A DNA stretch of 64,000 bases, taken from Isoperla grammatica. Its lineage: Eukaryota > Arthropoda > Insecta > Plecoptera > Perlodidae. Positions within the stretch are counted from its first letter, which is position 1. Every line of letters begins with the position of its first letter. Shown piece by piece: positions 28,801 to 41,110 of the stretch. The notes under the pieces are model-generated. The model was not told where the DNA came from. It did no database searches and saw only the letters and a program-made list of their open reading frames with translations. The DNA lies in NCBI GenBank assembly GCA_945910005.1, contig OX246741.1:7568611-7632610 (forward strand). The letters are read 5' to 3'. The position numbers and the translations under genes were made by a program.

Positions 28801-31800
28801 CCTTCATCCGCATTTAATTATAATAAAAAAGGAAACCAACCTAGCTTATGAGCGACCTGTGAGGAGGTTTTATCGAGGGGGGGAAGTAGCCTCGCTTGGA
28901 ATCTGAAACGTCATGGGGGGGGGGGGGGGGGCAGATAAATATGATGAGTGACTGCGTTTGGGGGGGGGGGGGGGGGAGTAGCCTTCCTTGGAATGTGAAA
29001 CGTGGGGGGGAGAGGGAGACTCGGCTCAGACAGGTACGTCGTGCATCGCCGGCTAGTCGTCGCGTCTTGCCACAGTACACTGGTCTCGCGTTGCAGCCCA
29101 GTGAGTCATCAAGCGAGCGACGAATAAGAAGGTGCCTACCGAATACCTACGTAAGTACCGGTAATAATAATAAAGTATGTATTGTAAAACGCATTTGGTT
29201 ATGGGAGAAACACGTGCGTACAACCGAACCGAATAATAACAGGGTAGGCCCTAATTTATGTTTGTTATTAATATTTCAGTGTTCGAAAATGTAAAGATGC
29301 GTATCCACATTGAGCAAATTTCTCTTTGATACGCCGCGTCGCCGTCGCCCCCCCCCCCCCCCGTATTCACGCTACTTCAAGCACTGGAGCCATTCACATG
29401 AAAACCAACAATTTGTTTTCATTTTACTAAACGAAGATAATAACAATGTAGAATCGAAGCATTGTTTGTTTTACTAATTCAGGGCGTGTTCCAACTTGAC
29501 GTTTTTAGTAGGCTATAGCTTCTCTATAGATAGTAAAAATTTAGGCTGTGTCTCAAATCTATGTTTTTCGCTAGTCTACTAGCGTAGCCGACTAACCTAA
29601 CAATTAGTAACAATTAATTATAACAATTGGTAATTGTTGTTTTAGTTGGCGAAGTAGGCCAAAATAGAGAAGTTGGAACATGCCCTGCGCGGTGTAGGTA
29701 TTATGCTTTGTGATTGTTTGTAGTCCCTTCTGTTCGAATGTCGCGTCGAATTATTGTCCCATTTCAAAACGTGTGATTTGCTGTGACCGACGTCGCCTAA
29801 CTTACACATGAAAGCTAGTTTGCATATCGTCCAAAGGGCTAAAGCTAGACAGCTGTTAGTGGCATTGCCCCCTGTTGCGTAATAGATGCATGTCTAGACT
29901 AGATATTGGGGTGTACGCGGGGGAGGGGGGGGGGGGGGGGGGGGTACACGGCTCACGATGCACATGCAGATAGTAAATACACTTGTCTATTAGTCGACGA
30001 CCGTATACCCAACGAGCAGTTAAATTTTGTTTTGTGTATGTATTTTGTATATTTGTAATTTTGTTTTGTTTAAAACGACGCACTTAACAACTAGGTCATG
30101 TAGCGTCGGCCAAATCAGATCCGTCACGCATCGCCGGGGTCGTCATAATGGGAATATAGTTAGGGGGGGGGGGTTCGGGGCGTTCAGGTCGCAAAGTGAG
30201 TACGTATGTAGAAGAATGTGAAAGCTAAAAGAGGAAAGACGATGAACGCCATATGAGGTGCATACAAGAACGAGAGCCCTCTTTGCGGGCACCGGTCACC
30301 ACGAGGATATTATATGAAATCGGGACATTCATAAATTATTTTTGAGACTTTAGATTTTAATAATCGTGATTATTGTTAAACGCAACAATTACACGTACGT
30401 TACAATTTATCGTTGAGTGTTTGTATTGTAGAAACCTAAACTTGGTTCAGGGTTGACAAGGGTCTATTGGTCTTGCCCAAAACACGTGTGTACGTCCTTT
30501 GTTTATGTATGTGAATGTATGACTCGCGGTATATTGTTCTTCCCTAACATGTTCAGAATATGCAGCTCAAACAAAGCTGGTAGTCACATGTTATGGGCAG
30601 CGGCAATACACCCTGACTCGCACTTCGCTTACTTTGTTCCTCATATCAACCCATAATATAAGGAAGAGAAAATACTTTCTAATGGACATTTAACAGCTGG
30701 CTATCCACACATACCGACTGTGACAATCTTAGAACAGATCTCTGCACTATAGAATCATACTTCGACCTTAGGTTAGTCCTTCTAAAAACCATTCAAATTT
30801 ACCTAAACAAACCTAACAAGGTGCTAAAACATGAGCACCAATAAAACAATGGGTCGTATTCGTAAGATATCCTTAAAACTTTGTGGCTCTTTACTGACAT
30901 TCTAATCAAATAGATAAACTTAGGAGAAAACTAAACTGAACCAATTCTATGCGAAAACAATAATATATTTAAGCTTGCTATCGTGAAATTGATGAAGATA
31001 TAGTCAATAAATGTAAACTAAATGCGCTCATCGAATGTTTGCTGTCTGATCGGCCACCGCGTAAGAGAAAATGATGGATGGAGTCTTACCCAATGTCCCT
31101 TAATTGTTAGAAAGGTCACTTACTTTGAGGGATTCTTGATTTCCTCCGTGACATAGTTGAGATTATTCCAACCATCATAAGCCCACAGGCCGGTGTAGAA
31201 TGCTGTGGCTATATTTCCTAAGGAGGGCGTTGTGCCTTGGAACGGATGCTCCAAATGCTGCGTGTTTCCTGTAACAATATGTTGCGACGTCAGCAAACAA
31301 GTTGTCGCACTCTCACATACAATAAACTGTCGTGTCGAAAAACTTGTAGAACGGAACATATCCTCAGGATCTTAGGTATCGTTCTGAAAATAAAAATTAT
31401 CGTTCAAAAAGTGATGCGTTTACGTAGCTTCGTTCGCCTGTCTTACACTGGCCAGTGTAGCAAAGCGTCGTACACGAGCTAAATAGGCAGTGTAAAAATC
31501 TCCTGAAGTGACTTCACTAGTGAAGTTTTAATTACAAGCGAACACCATAAAAAGATTCACACTGAAACACAAGTGTAAAGTGTAGGACACACTAGTGTAA
31601 AGTGTAGGACGCACTAGTGGAAGTGTAGGACACACTAGTGGAAGTGTAGGACACACTAGTGTAAGTGTAGAACACACTAGTGTAAAGTGTAGGACACACT
31701 AGTGTGAAGTGTAGGACGCACTAGTGGAAGTGTAGGACACACTAGTGTAAAGTGTAGGACGCACTAGTGGAAGTGTAGGACACACTAGTGGAAGTGTAGG

Positions 31801-34800
31801 ACACACTAGTGGAAGTGTAGGACACACTAGTGTAAGTGTAGAACACACTAGTGTAAAGTGTAGGACACACTAGTGTAAAGTGTAGGACGCACTAGTGGAA
31901 GTGTAGGACACACTAGTGGAAGTGTAGGACACACTAGTGTAAGTGTAGAACACACTAGTGTAAAGTGTAGGACACACTAGTGTGAAGTGTAGGACGCACT
32001 AGTGGAAGTGTAGGACACACTAGTGTAAAGTGTAGGACGCACTAGTGGAAGTGTAGGACACACTAGTGGAAGTGTAGGACACACTAGTGGAAGTGTAGGA
32101 CACACTAGTGTAAGTGTAGAACACACTAGTGTAAAGTGTAGGACACACTAGTGTAAAGTGCAGGACAGCTGAACGAAGCTTGTGAGATGAGTGATATTCG
32201 AAACGAGATTAAATGGAATTTAGCTTTAGTTCATTCAATCCCAGTAGAATCTCGTTATGTAAACAGAATCGCACGTGGCAAAGATTGGATTGCTAAATCC
32301 CAGGTCCTGTAACTAAAGTAGGTTCCCGAAATGAAATAGATTGAATTGAATTGAAAAACACAATAGGGTTGCAGTATGGGAGTGAACAATGATTGTATTT
32401 GTATCCCGTGACATGTAGACGCAAGTTGGGAATACACTTCAATTCTATTTCAACTCAGGCTCTCACTTCTGCCTTGTAAACGGGATTATTGTCGGCCATA
32501 CAATGCAAGTAGGTCGACATTACCACGCGGAGGAATATTCATCTTCATAAGTGTTTTTAATGCGAATAACAAAAATATCTGGGATCTCTTAGGATCACTA
32601 TTTCCAGGAAAATCTCGTGATGAAAATGGAAAAACAAATATATTTCCATGCAAATGTGAACAGTCTGTGAACACCTAGGGTGATATTTAGTACGTCGGTA
32701 ATTAACGTGAAAGAATATAATAAAAGAATAACACTTAGGAAGAATGTGGACTGGCAATAACTTATGTCTACGTTTATTTGACATCAAACAATATTTCAGG
32801 GCACCTTTACCCGACTGTTGTGGTTCGCGATTCTTCTTTATTAAAAAATATTATTTGTTATATAAATATTGTTTTGTGGTTAATTAAGCCGAAAGGCATG
32901 AAACGTGAAAAACTATTATAATTTTGTGATCTATTTTGTGCATCCATATTTTGCCAGTGTTAATTCTCAATGAAATAAAATTGTCTTGTAACGTATATTA
33001 TATCTGGGCTTGGAATATTGACGAGGGAGAAATGTTTTACGATTATCATAATAATTATTAATTAATTTTATTGTTGTTTTCCTGTCCCATGGAAGGACAG
33101 GATGGCCAGTGTAGGGTTATGGGCATGCCCATACCCTCTTTAGCCTAATTTTGCTCTAATGGCCACATGGACGTTATATCTGTACCCAATCAAGGAGTCG
33201 AAATGACTCAAGTTCCATTTGGGGTGAAAATTGAATAAATTTTAATAAAATTGCCACACAGAAGCCAAGAGTAGACGAAAGAAGCCAAGAGTATAGACCG
33301 CAGAAGCCATGGTTATGAAAGAATTTATTATGAATAAATATGAATAACATGCATGAGATAAACGCTTGCTCGAAGTGTAGAGAAAACTACCAAGTTCGTC
33401 CGTGTGTATGATTGCAGTTGAACTAAGTGCATTACGACTATCTCTTATCAGCCTAAAGTCCATGATCACCGTGGTCCTGATAACCCGTTGCTGTTGTTTT
33501 ATAAAACCAGAAAAAGTACACAATCGCATATGAGAAGCGGCAATAAAGCTTCAATTCCGGCTTTTGTATGCTATAATGCATAGCCAATACGTGAGTTGTA
33601 TTGAAATAATCGATAAAACACAAAGCGAGAGTTTGTGTATTTTGCAATTCTATCCAGCCAGCGAGCCAATGAAATGGCAGATGTGAATTGTATTGAAAGA
33701 ATCGATAAAATGCAGCGAGTTTAGATATTTCAGCAACATTGGTACTGACGTGGTGGTTGCCCCGTGAATGGAGGGCGGTGAGTGCCAGAGCGCGGGTGGG
33801 GTACAGCAAGCAAGGCGGTGGTGGTGGGGGGCGGCTGCATATATTGATCCTGTGGGTTGATGCTGGTAGTTCATTCACTCGAGACTCGCTCTGTGGTTCC
33901 TCCCGAAACATGAAGCCCCCGTCTCACTGATCCGATCCGATCCTCATTGAGTTACATTCCCATCTATTCTCTCCTTCATTCGTATCCGTGCTGCATAATT
34001 ATATCTATTCCAGTCGAGAGGCCCATTTGGGAACAGAACATAACTCGGCTTCACTCGATAGAAGATTCTCCACACAAACTGTGTTGTTCTTCAAATATTT
34101 GCCCAAACGAGGAGTAATCTTTGACAATACGTGATCAACGTTCTTGTCTGTGATTGGTGGTTCTCAAACCCCTTTGAAAGTTGAATACAATCATGTTCTG
34201 AACCTAAGAGATGTGAAGCTAACCTCGCCCGTGCTAGGCTAGATTAATATTGTGTGATGTGATTGTCACACTTCCACAAATGAGCGTCGGTTGAGTAGGG
34301 CGCCACGAGATCAATTTATTGTATGGAGCACGTTAGCACACATTCGGATTAATCTCTTTAGTAGGCCCTATTGTTTATTGTTTTGTTTTAGGTATATTTC
34401 TATGTTGCTTTTGTTTTACACTTTGAAACTCATCTATATACGGAATAGCGAAATTGTAAGGAACATAACAAAACTGGGAGCAATCTTCGCGCGAAAATCT
34501 GTAGCTGATAGTCGTTGGAAAATGTCTCGAAAATGGATGTTTGTATAAAAATGGTAATCGAGTATCACCGGAAACTGATTTGAATACGAATGTCATCGAT
34601 AAGAAAATGTATCGAAAGTGTGCAGCGACCTCACTTCTATACATGGTAACATGTCGGTGGTAAACCCAAAACCTAGAACAATATTATATAACATATTTAT
34701 ATGTATAACATGTTTATGGGGATGAGATTCGCATGATTGTACTGTCGAGTCACTCATGAGTGATTGAGTACTCTGTTACTTTCATCTACGAGCTAAGGGC

Positions 34801-37363
34801 ATTTCTCAAAGCTCCAAGTATGGACTAAATAGTCTGCTAGCTCACTACAGCCAATCACAATTCTCCCTGCCGCCTTGTTTAGACATCACTTTCATTGTTG
34901 ATCATTGTTGTTTAGGCAACTATTTAGATGACTACGAAGCATTGAGACACTGCCTTAGTAATGCCATGAAAACCCAGTTATCAAACGTTAAACACGTTTC
35001 CCCGGATATACCCGGCACCTCCACCAAATAGGACGTTTATCGCACTGTCTCTTGTTTTTAACGTCTTTTGCAAGTATGACATTTGAAACGTGTCTAATAA
35101 AGATACCATTCGTCATATTGAGACGAAAAAAAAATCGCTATGGATTTCATCGCAACATTTGATTTTTTTAAACAGCGGATTATGAGAGCAAATTGTATAC
35201 CATTTGATTGTAATAAAATCCAAAAATGTGTGTTCTCAAACGTTGATGTGGGGTCTTGAGAGGGTTTAAAAATTGTTCGTTGCGGGATAATTTGAGGATA
35301 CCCCTTGATCTTGAATCTTGATTCACAACACAACTTTAACGTTTGAAAGATTCTATTGAGTGTTCATGCACTTACCTTGAAATAACTTGTATGCGCCGCC
35401 ACAGATTATAATTAATATGGCAATTAATTTAGCGGCGGTAAATGCGTTTTGAACGCCGGTTGCGAGATTCACGCTGAAGCAATTGATGAACAAGATCAAT
35501 GCTGAAACAAACAAACGAAAACACTTTGTATAGTTTACACTCTCTAAAAGTCTATACCAACATACTGTGGTGGATAATTGCAATTTTAAAACCGGGTTAA
35601 ATCTCAAGTTGTATTATTTTTGTATGATACTTATTAGGTCGATTAGTTGACATTGGACAAGTTAAAATTAGAATTCGTGTAAACATACAAACATCGATAT
35701 TTCAAACCCTTTCTTTCTATCTCAAGGGTCGCCGTGAAACTATAAATTGTTAAACTAAATATACTTTTTTATTTGGAACCGTTCCACTTACGTCTTCACT
35801 AAATTATTGCGAGAAAAAGAAAAACATGTTTGTTTTAAATTGACAAGGACAAACTTACAAGAACCAGGCATTTGTTTTGTGCTAACTTTGGGCCAATCTT
35901 TCAGAAACTCAGATCCCATGCGTTCCAATTTCCTGGGGAAGAGAATCGCTTCGATCTCTGTCATTGGGGCGTGTATAATGTATATATATTCAAAGGTAAA
36001 TAATGGTTGTGTGGAAAAAACGTTGGCTGGAATAAATTGGCACCAGATCTCATCGCGGGGTCAACAATCGTACACAAATCTCATTACACGTTTTAAATAT
36101 CCGACTTCTCAGCGAGTGTTCAATAAATTCGGCGAACGAAAACGTGGGATTCCCAAGAAGAAAAAAACAACGCGTCGAGTTTGCACAAACTGTTGCCAGA
36201 ATTCGGTGTGAAAAGTTACGATTACAGCGGCTATTTGTCCCTTTCACTTCCACAAAAACAACATGTTTATAGTTGTTTGTTTTTTGATGCAGCGTACCGG
36301 TCAAAGGTGACCTGGGCTACAAGTCGACGACCTTTCGGCATTTCGCAATATTATTTCTATCTCAACTTTTATAAGAATTATCTCCGACACTGTTGTATAG
36401 TAGTGGTTACAAAACCTTTGCGGTTAATATCAAGGTATGGTATGTCCAGATATAATTTTAATACATTCAAAGCTAGTGACATGAAAACTAGTTGTACTGG
36501 GATTAAACTCTGTTCCACGTCAAGTTCAAACCCCATCCACGGACTAGAGATTGCCCTGAGTTCAGGCACTGTCCTTATAGCTAATCAGGGTTGGATCTTG
36601 ACGTGGTACGAACCATGGTACACATTCTACAACCACGCATAGTTTGAGGCAATGATAGGCTATGTAACACCTATAGTAGGCTAGATGCACAAATAGCGGC
36701 CACAGGCGTGGGTGGCATTTAGAAGCAACTAGTACAGCCGGGAATGGGTATCGCGTCTCAGGCGCAACTTTCTGCCGCTAGCAGCGCTAGCAGTAATCAA
36801 CGGTTTAGCCCTGTCCAATTCAAGATGGCGGAAAGACTCTTCAATTTGCTACACTTGCGGCTGTGTGGAAGGTTGGGGGACTGGTGATCTAGCCTAGACT
36901 ATAGTATAGTTGTCCCAAGACTACCTTTCACATGCTTTCGTCACACGCGACTGGTTCGTAGCCAATCAGCGATCGGTATTGGCGCTGGTGTGTCTCGGGC
37001 GGTTCGCCGGATGGCTACGACTGCCCCGGATGTGACGAAAGCAGGTGTAAAGTAATCTTGGGTCCACTATATAGGTGTTACATATCATTGGTTTGGGGTA
37101 TGTCAAAGTGGTTGACTCACCTATTGCCAGTACGGCGACTAGCTTGACCACGGTGACGGGTGGCTCGCACTCTGAGACGAAAGCCTCGACGCCATACTCC
37201 GCGAAGCTCAGACAGATGATCGCCATCTGCGACGGTTTCAGCACCAGGGTCGACACCCAGGAGAAGAGAAATGCCGGCGGGGCGCCGAACGCGTCCATGA
37301 AGTACGCGTATTCGGCACCAGAGCTTGTGTTCATTGTGCCCAGCTCTGCATACGCCAGTGCAC
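22829..37363 (-). CDS. SLC7A9: b0,+-type amino-acid transporter light chain (SLC7A9-like), 9 exons, N-terminal exon not in window
   Basis: Minus-strand exons: 37363-37121, 35501-35376, 31268-31124, 26670-26547, 25825-25722, 24567-24471, 24050-23901, 23512-23344 and 22893-22829. All phases match, giving about 407 residues. Landmarks resembling SLC7A9 more than LAT or y+LAT proteins are [115 protein letters not shown] and [17 protein letters not shown]. The Cys of SECEPP aligns with the light-chain Cys that forms the disulphide to the heavy chain (rBAT/SLC3A1 in vertebrates). The family exchanges cationic and neutral amino acids and cystine at the plasma membrane. The intron after exon 23901-24050 is GC-AG. 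The last exon encodes [20 protein letters not shown], matching the C-tail of the family. The first exon (helices 1-2 with the GSGI motif) must end in a phase-1 G; I did not find it before 64000. The 9-exon model is firm; orthology within SLC7A5-A13 is less so. Confidence 0.88.
23229..23310. repeat. (AAT)n-type microsatellite
   Basis: Imperfect AATAAT/AGTAAT runs in the last intron of the SLC7A9-like gene, just past the exon ending at 23344. Confidence 0.8.
24310..24373 (-). repeat. tRNA-like SINE fragment
   Basis: On the minus strand GCGAGCTCATTGGTTTATTC resembles an A box and GGGTTCGATTCCCAC a canonical B box, at tRNA-like spacing. The folded arms are not good enough for a functional tRNA. 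It lies in an intron of the SLC7A9-like gene. Confidence 0.55.
25665..25690. repeat. (GAGT)n microsatellite
   Basis: GAGTGAGTGAGTGAATGAGTG beside the donor of the exon at 25722-25825 (intron side). Confidence 0.85.
26671..31123. other. 4.5-kb intron of the SLC7A9-like gene with homopolymer and repeat clusters
   Basis: This region holds no exon that I can see. 26760-28850 is plain AT-rich sequence with one GC-richer patch near 27080-27250. 28860-30200 is unusual: G17 runs at 28915-28931 and 28960-28976, C15 at 29348-29362 and G20 at 29925-29944. The two G17 runs lie in a duplicated block (AGTAGCC, then TTGGAAT and GAAACGT). Confidence 0.6.
29480..29687. mobile_element. 208-bp MITE-like element with terminal inverted repeats
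   Basis: The left end is CAGGGCGTGTTCCAACTT and the right end is AAGTTGGAACATGCCCTG, 18 bp with one mismatch. The interior is AT-rich (ATTAGTAACAATTAATTATA) and non-coding. No clear target duplication is visible. Confidence 0.65.
31568..32165. repeat. ~20-bp minisatellite (GTGTAGGACACACTAGTG) with higher-order repeat
   Basis: About 30 variants of a unit GTGTAGGACACACTAGTGGAA, each with the SpeI-type ACTAGT. Variants (GAACAC, GACGCA, GTGTGAAG) recur in the same order with a higher-order period of 278 bp; for example AACACACTAG recurs at 31671/31949 and at 31842/32120. It sits in the SLC7A9-like intron about 300 bases upstream of the exon at 31124-31268. Confidence 0.92.
33061..33147 (-). repeat. 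Dispersed short repeat family, copy 2
   Basis: Reverse-complement copy of the block at 541-632, nearly identical from the tail (AATTTTATTGTTGTTTTCCT) through CCATGGAAGGACAGGATGGC to CATGCCCATACCCTCTTTAG. Confidence 0.75.
36671..36904 (-). mobile_element. MITE family A, copy 1
   Basis: Ends are CTATAGTAGGCTAGATGC on the left and GATCTAGCCTAGACTATAG on the right. The interior matches, in reverse orientation, the copy at 43031-43304 (shared GATCACCAGTCCCCCAACCT, GGCAGAAAGT and CATCTAGCCTACTATAG). Non-coding, in intron 1 or 2 of the SLC7A9-like gene as counted from the visible exons. Confidence 0.7.
36914..37062. mobile_element. 149-bp MITE with 32-bp TIRs next to an SLC7A9 splice donor
   Basis: The left TIR starts CCCAAGACTACCTTTCACAT and the right, inverted, CCCAAGATTACTTTACACCT. 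Both continue GCTTTCGTCACA (28 of 32 bases equal). The interior is GC-richer than its surroundings. It ends 58 bases from the exon at 37121-37363, on the donor side, and lies directly beside MITE A copy 1. Confidence 0.72.
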
Positions 37364-37960
37364 CTGCAGGGCAAACAAACAAACACAACAGTTATTGCCA
37401 GGAAATAGGTCTCAGCATACGCCAGTGCACCTGCAGGGCAAACACAAACAAACACAACAGTTATTGGCGGGAAATAGGTCTCAGCATACGCCAGTGCACC
37501 TGCAGGGCAAACACAAACAAACACAACAGTTATTGGCGGGAAATAGGTCTCAGCATACGCCAGTGCACCTGCAGGGCAAACACAAACAAACACAACAGTT
37601 ATTGGCGGGAAATAGGTCTCAGCATACGCCAGTGCACCTGCAGGGCAAACACAAACAAACACAACAGTTATTGCCAGGAAATAGGTCTCAGCATACGCCA
37701 GTGCACCTGCAGGGCAAACACAAACAAACACAACAGTTATTGGCGGGAAATAGGTCTCAGCATACGCCAGTGCACCTGCAGGGCAAACAAACAAACACAA
37801 CAGTTATTGCCAGGAAATAGGTCTCAGCATACGCCAGTGCACCTGCAGGGCAAACAAACAAACACAACAGTTATTGCCAGGAAATAGGTCTCAGCATACG
37901 CCAGTGCACCTGCAGGGCAAACAAACAAACACAACAGTTATTGGCAGGAAATAGGTCTCA
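37364..37960. repeat. 67-69 bp satellite containing copies of the SLC7A9 acceptor and exon start
   Basis: Eight tandem units lie next to the true acceptor at 37363/37364. Each repeats GCATACGCCAGTGCAC|CTGCAGGGCAAAC (plus strand) and thus copies the branch-side CCCTGCAG acceptor and the first 16 or so exon bases (minus strand GTGCACTGGCGTATGC). Unit copies start near 37413, 37482, 37551, 37620, 37689, 37758, 37826 and 37891. Most units are 69 bp; the one adjoining the exon is 67 bp. Units differ by GGCGGG/GCCAGG and by one CA. Confidence 0.92.
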
Positions 37961-40900
37961 TTTCACTTAATTTAAAAGGAATGTATTAATAAAGTTGCAA
38001 GCAAGGTGTCCCCTAAAATTCTGAGAAGAGACGGTCGCTCCACACGGTCTATTTCAACGGTTTTCAACTCGAGATTTCCCGATAGCTGCATTGTTATTGT
38101 CCACTGTATTGACTGCACCAACCGTGAATGGAATGCGACCTCACCACGTCTGACAACATGCGAGCGATATTATCACTACAATACCTGAGGCAGGAGAACG
38201 GGATGCAATTAGATTTAGGTTGATAGTAGTCACATGCTTCACTTCACTATTAGATAATCCGTGACGACAACACCTTGCAAGTTAACGCGACGGGACGATA
38301 CCCCATCAACTTTGTAGATACTGACTTCATTGATGGTTATTTAGTGATGTGCTGCAGTCTATTCGGAAACCTATGCAAAGTTGGATAACTCTTACGGAAG
38401 GATATGTGAACAGTTCTATATTTATTGTATAAATCATCCACAAAAATTGCTATTGCTGACCACATTTTTAGATAAGCGTGACTTTTATTGAGATATGTGC
38501 TGTATTGCGTAAGAAGTTTGGAATGTGTGCTTGTCAGTATGCCGTAAAATATAGTATTTGGCTAAAAGTCGGGTCCTAAATTCTTTCAACACTAGCCGAA
38601 CGTTCGCATACACTGCCAAACTCATTGTAGGTGGCTGAAGGAATGTACACAATTTACTAAGACATATTTCAGGGCTGAATAGTGTATAGTTTCTTTGTGT
38701 ATATGAATAGCTCACCTAGTGACGAGGCATTGAACCAAGGAATACCCTACAAAGGTCCAAGGTCATCACGCTAGTACAGTGTTGCCAATATGTGGTCATA
38801 TACACTGTCTGTGACGTCGCGGCGCCAAACATCTCGTTAAGCGTCACCGATGACCAATAACGAATAATTTGGGTCAACGATGTTCAGAATGTGAAATCAA
38901 TGAATATGGAAATGCCATTTCATCAATGTTGGGACGTTGTTTAACACTTGTTTCGTTTCATTCAACCTAAACATTGTTTTGTGTTTTATATGTTGAACAA
39001 CACAAAGTGTCACACGTGACATGCAAATCATTAATTGTGAAATATCTATTTAATGAATAATGACTATACATTTTAGTTGCAAATTCGTAGCCATCATCAT
39101 CAACTAGAAGTGACAAGAATATATTCACAATCTCATGGGGAAAAGCATTTTATAATTCATTCAAATAATAATTTTGATTTGTTCGGGGGGGGGGGGGGGG
39201 GGGGGTAAAGTATATTTTCCAGGGGGCGAAGATGGTGGTATCTGGAATCTGGCAGTAAAGAAGTACGGCTCTTTAAATCGTACAGAAACGTCATTTTAAC
39301 ACAAACAAGCATTTAATCCGCAATTTTATCGAGATGATAATATGAAGTGATTGCAACGAATGTGATGTGTTCAGTTTGTTATTCAAGCATCTTTGCCGCA
39401 TCCGCGATCCGAACCCGCATGCCTCAACCGTAATGATTCTTCACATAATGTAATCTGTTCTTTGCGGCGAATCGCAAAATCTGTCACATATTTCCAGTTC
39501 AAGTCCCGACAACGTTATACGGATTTACATATTGTTCAGTTTTTGGTTGACTAACCCTCTGACATAGATAAATCCGAGGGAGGCATTTGCGCAATCACCA
39601 TCACTGTCGCCGTCCTATTTGCAATGTAACCGTGTAGCCCGCCCACTGTAAAGCGAGGAATGCAGTTTTACCCGGCTTGATACGTAGGAATGGCGAAAGC
39701 TTTCAGCTCTGGAATTCAATAACTAACGCCGAAAGCTCCGAAAGATTGGAAAAGCAATCTCCTAGAATTCCCACGTCTATACAAAGTTTCAATTCCAGTC
39801 CAACTTCGTTCACCAAAAAATACAAACTGGAGGTATAGAATGCTGACGAGTGTTATTGTATAATTAAATTAGGTACATACCTACGAAATGATAACATTGG
39901 AGCAAAAGCCGGTTTCACATTTATTTATTCAACGGATTGACGGAACTAGTAACAATCAAATCCTGTATCGATTGATAATTGCTGATGATTTATATCTTGT
40001 TGCTAAACTACGTTTTGCTTCAAACAAAATATAATGTTTTTATTCCAAGATTTATATTATGTTTCATAGATCTGATCTCTAGAATATACCTGCCACGTGC
40101 GGACATTTTGTTGTGTTTATGCCATTGAAAAACAAACATGAAATGGATTCTTATAGATAATCAACAGTTTCACGAACGTATTCTAACTATCTGTTTACAC
40201 GCGTCGTTTCAGGGTCAACCAATCACGTCTGCGCGTTGGAACAGACGCGCTACAAAGCCGACGATGTGATTGGCTGTTGTGTTGAGCGTTGCTCCGCCCA
40301 CTGCGGTCATATTCTGAACGCTGCATTGGTTGTGTCAGCGATTTGTCGTGTGCGGTTTCTGTCAGCGTTATTATTATTTATGTACTGTTGTTTGTTGTTA
40401 TGAGTTGCATCGTGATTGTGGTTATTGTTGTTGACCTAGGTAGATCATATCACACAGAGGCAAAACAAAACATTTACTGCATTCTAGTGATGATTATCGG
40501 GGGTAATATGTAGGACGTAGACATAGGTACACTCAAACGAGGTTAATCGAGACGATAAATAACGGGTAGCCTATCTACATAAGTTTGAGTTCATTTTATT
40601 TATTTATATCTAACTCACTATTACGATTTTTTTACAATTTATTTGATTCAATTAATTTTTAACTTTGAAAATTGGCTAAAATATGGTTCGTTCATTATTT
40701 TTTTTATTATTTACGTCAAAGCTGCATTCCCATAAAAATAACTCTCGAAATATTGAAGATAAACATCAATAATGTACGGGAAGAGCTTAAAAGGTAATTT
40801 ATTTAGATTGACAATTTGACAAGCCCTTATTATAACTCGTCGATTGAAAGGTTTTTAGGAAAATATTTATAACACGAATATAATAAATCTCTCAAAATGT

Positions 40901-41110
40901 TTTACTAAAACGCAGTATCATAAAACATAGCAGTAACATTCGTGCCTTATCGTCTCGATTAGCATCGTTGCCAAAATATCATAATCATCAACTACTACTA
41001 CTATTGTCGGGTTGTATTACAGTATTTGCTATAGTCATGTTGTAGCAACAATGTTTGGCCGGCAGACAGGTAGTCTGATCAGGGGTGTAGAAAGCTGTGA
41101 AGTGTACTTA
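37961..41110. other. AT-rich region with no gene found
   Basis: Probably the first intron of the SLC7A9-like gene. It contains a G21 run (39185-39205). Near 39385-39520 there are two weak tRNA B-box-like words (GGGTTCGGATCG on minus, GTTCAAGTCCC on plus). No splice-flanked conserved frame was seen on either strand. Confidence 0.5.

Noticed and set aside
36181..36642. 153-codon plus-strand frame
   Set aside because: No recognisable family, compositionally random, in an intron of the opposite-strand transporter gene.
37117..37800. 227-codon minus-strand open frame with repeated ALAYAETYF
   Set aside because: It is the 69-bp satellite read through because the unit is divisible by three. It enters the real exon in the wrong frame because of the 67-bp unit.
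37075..37887. 270-codon plus-strand open frame
   Set aside because: It is antisense to a conserved SLC7A9 exon and to the same satellite; no independent support.
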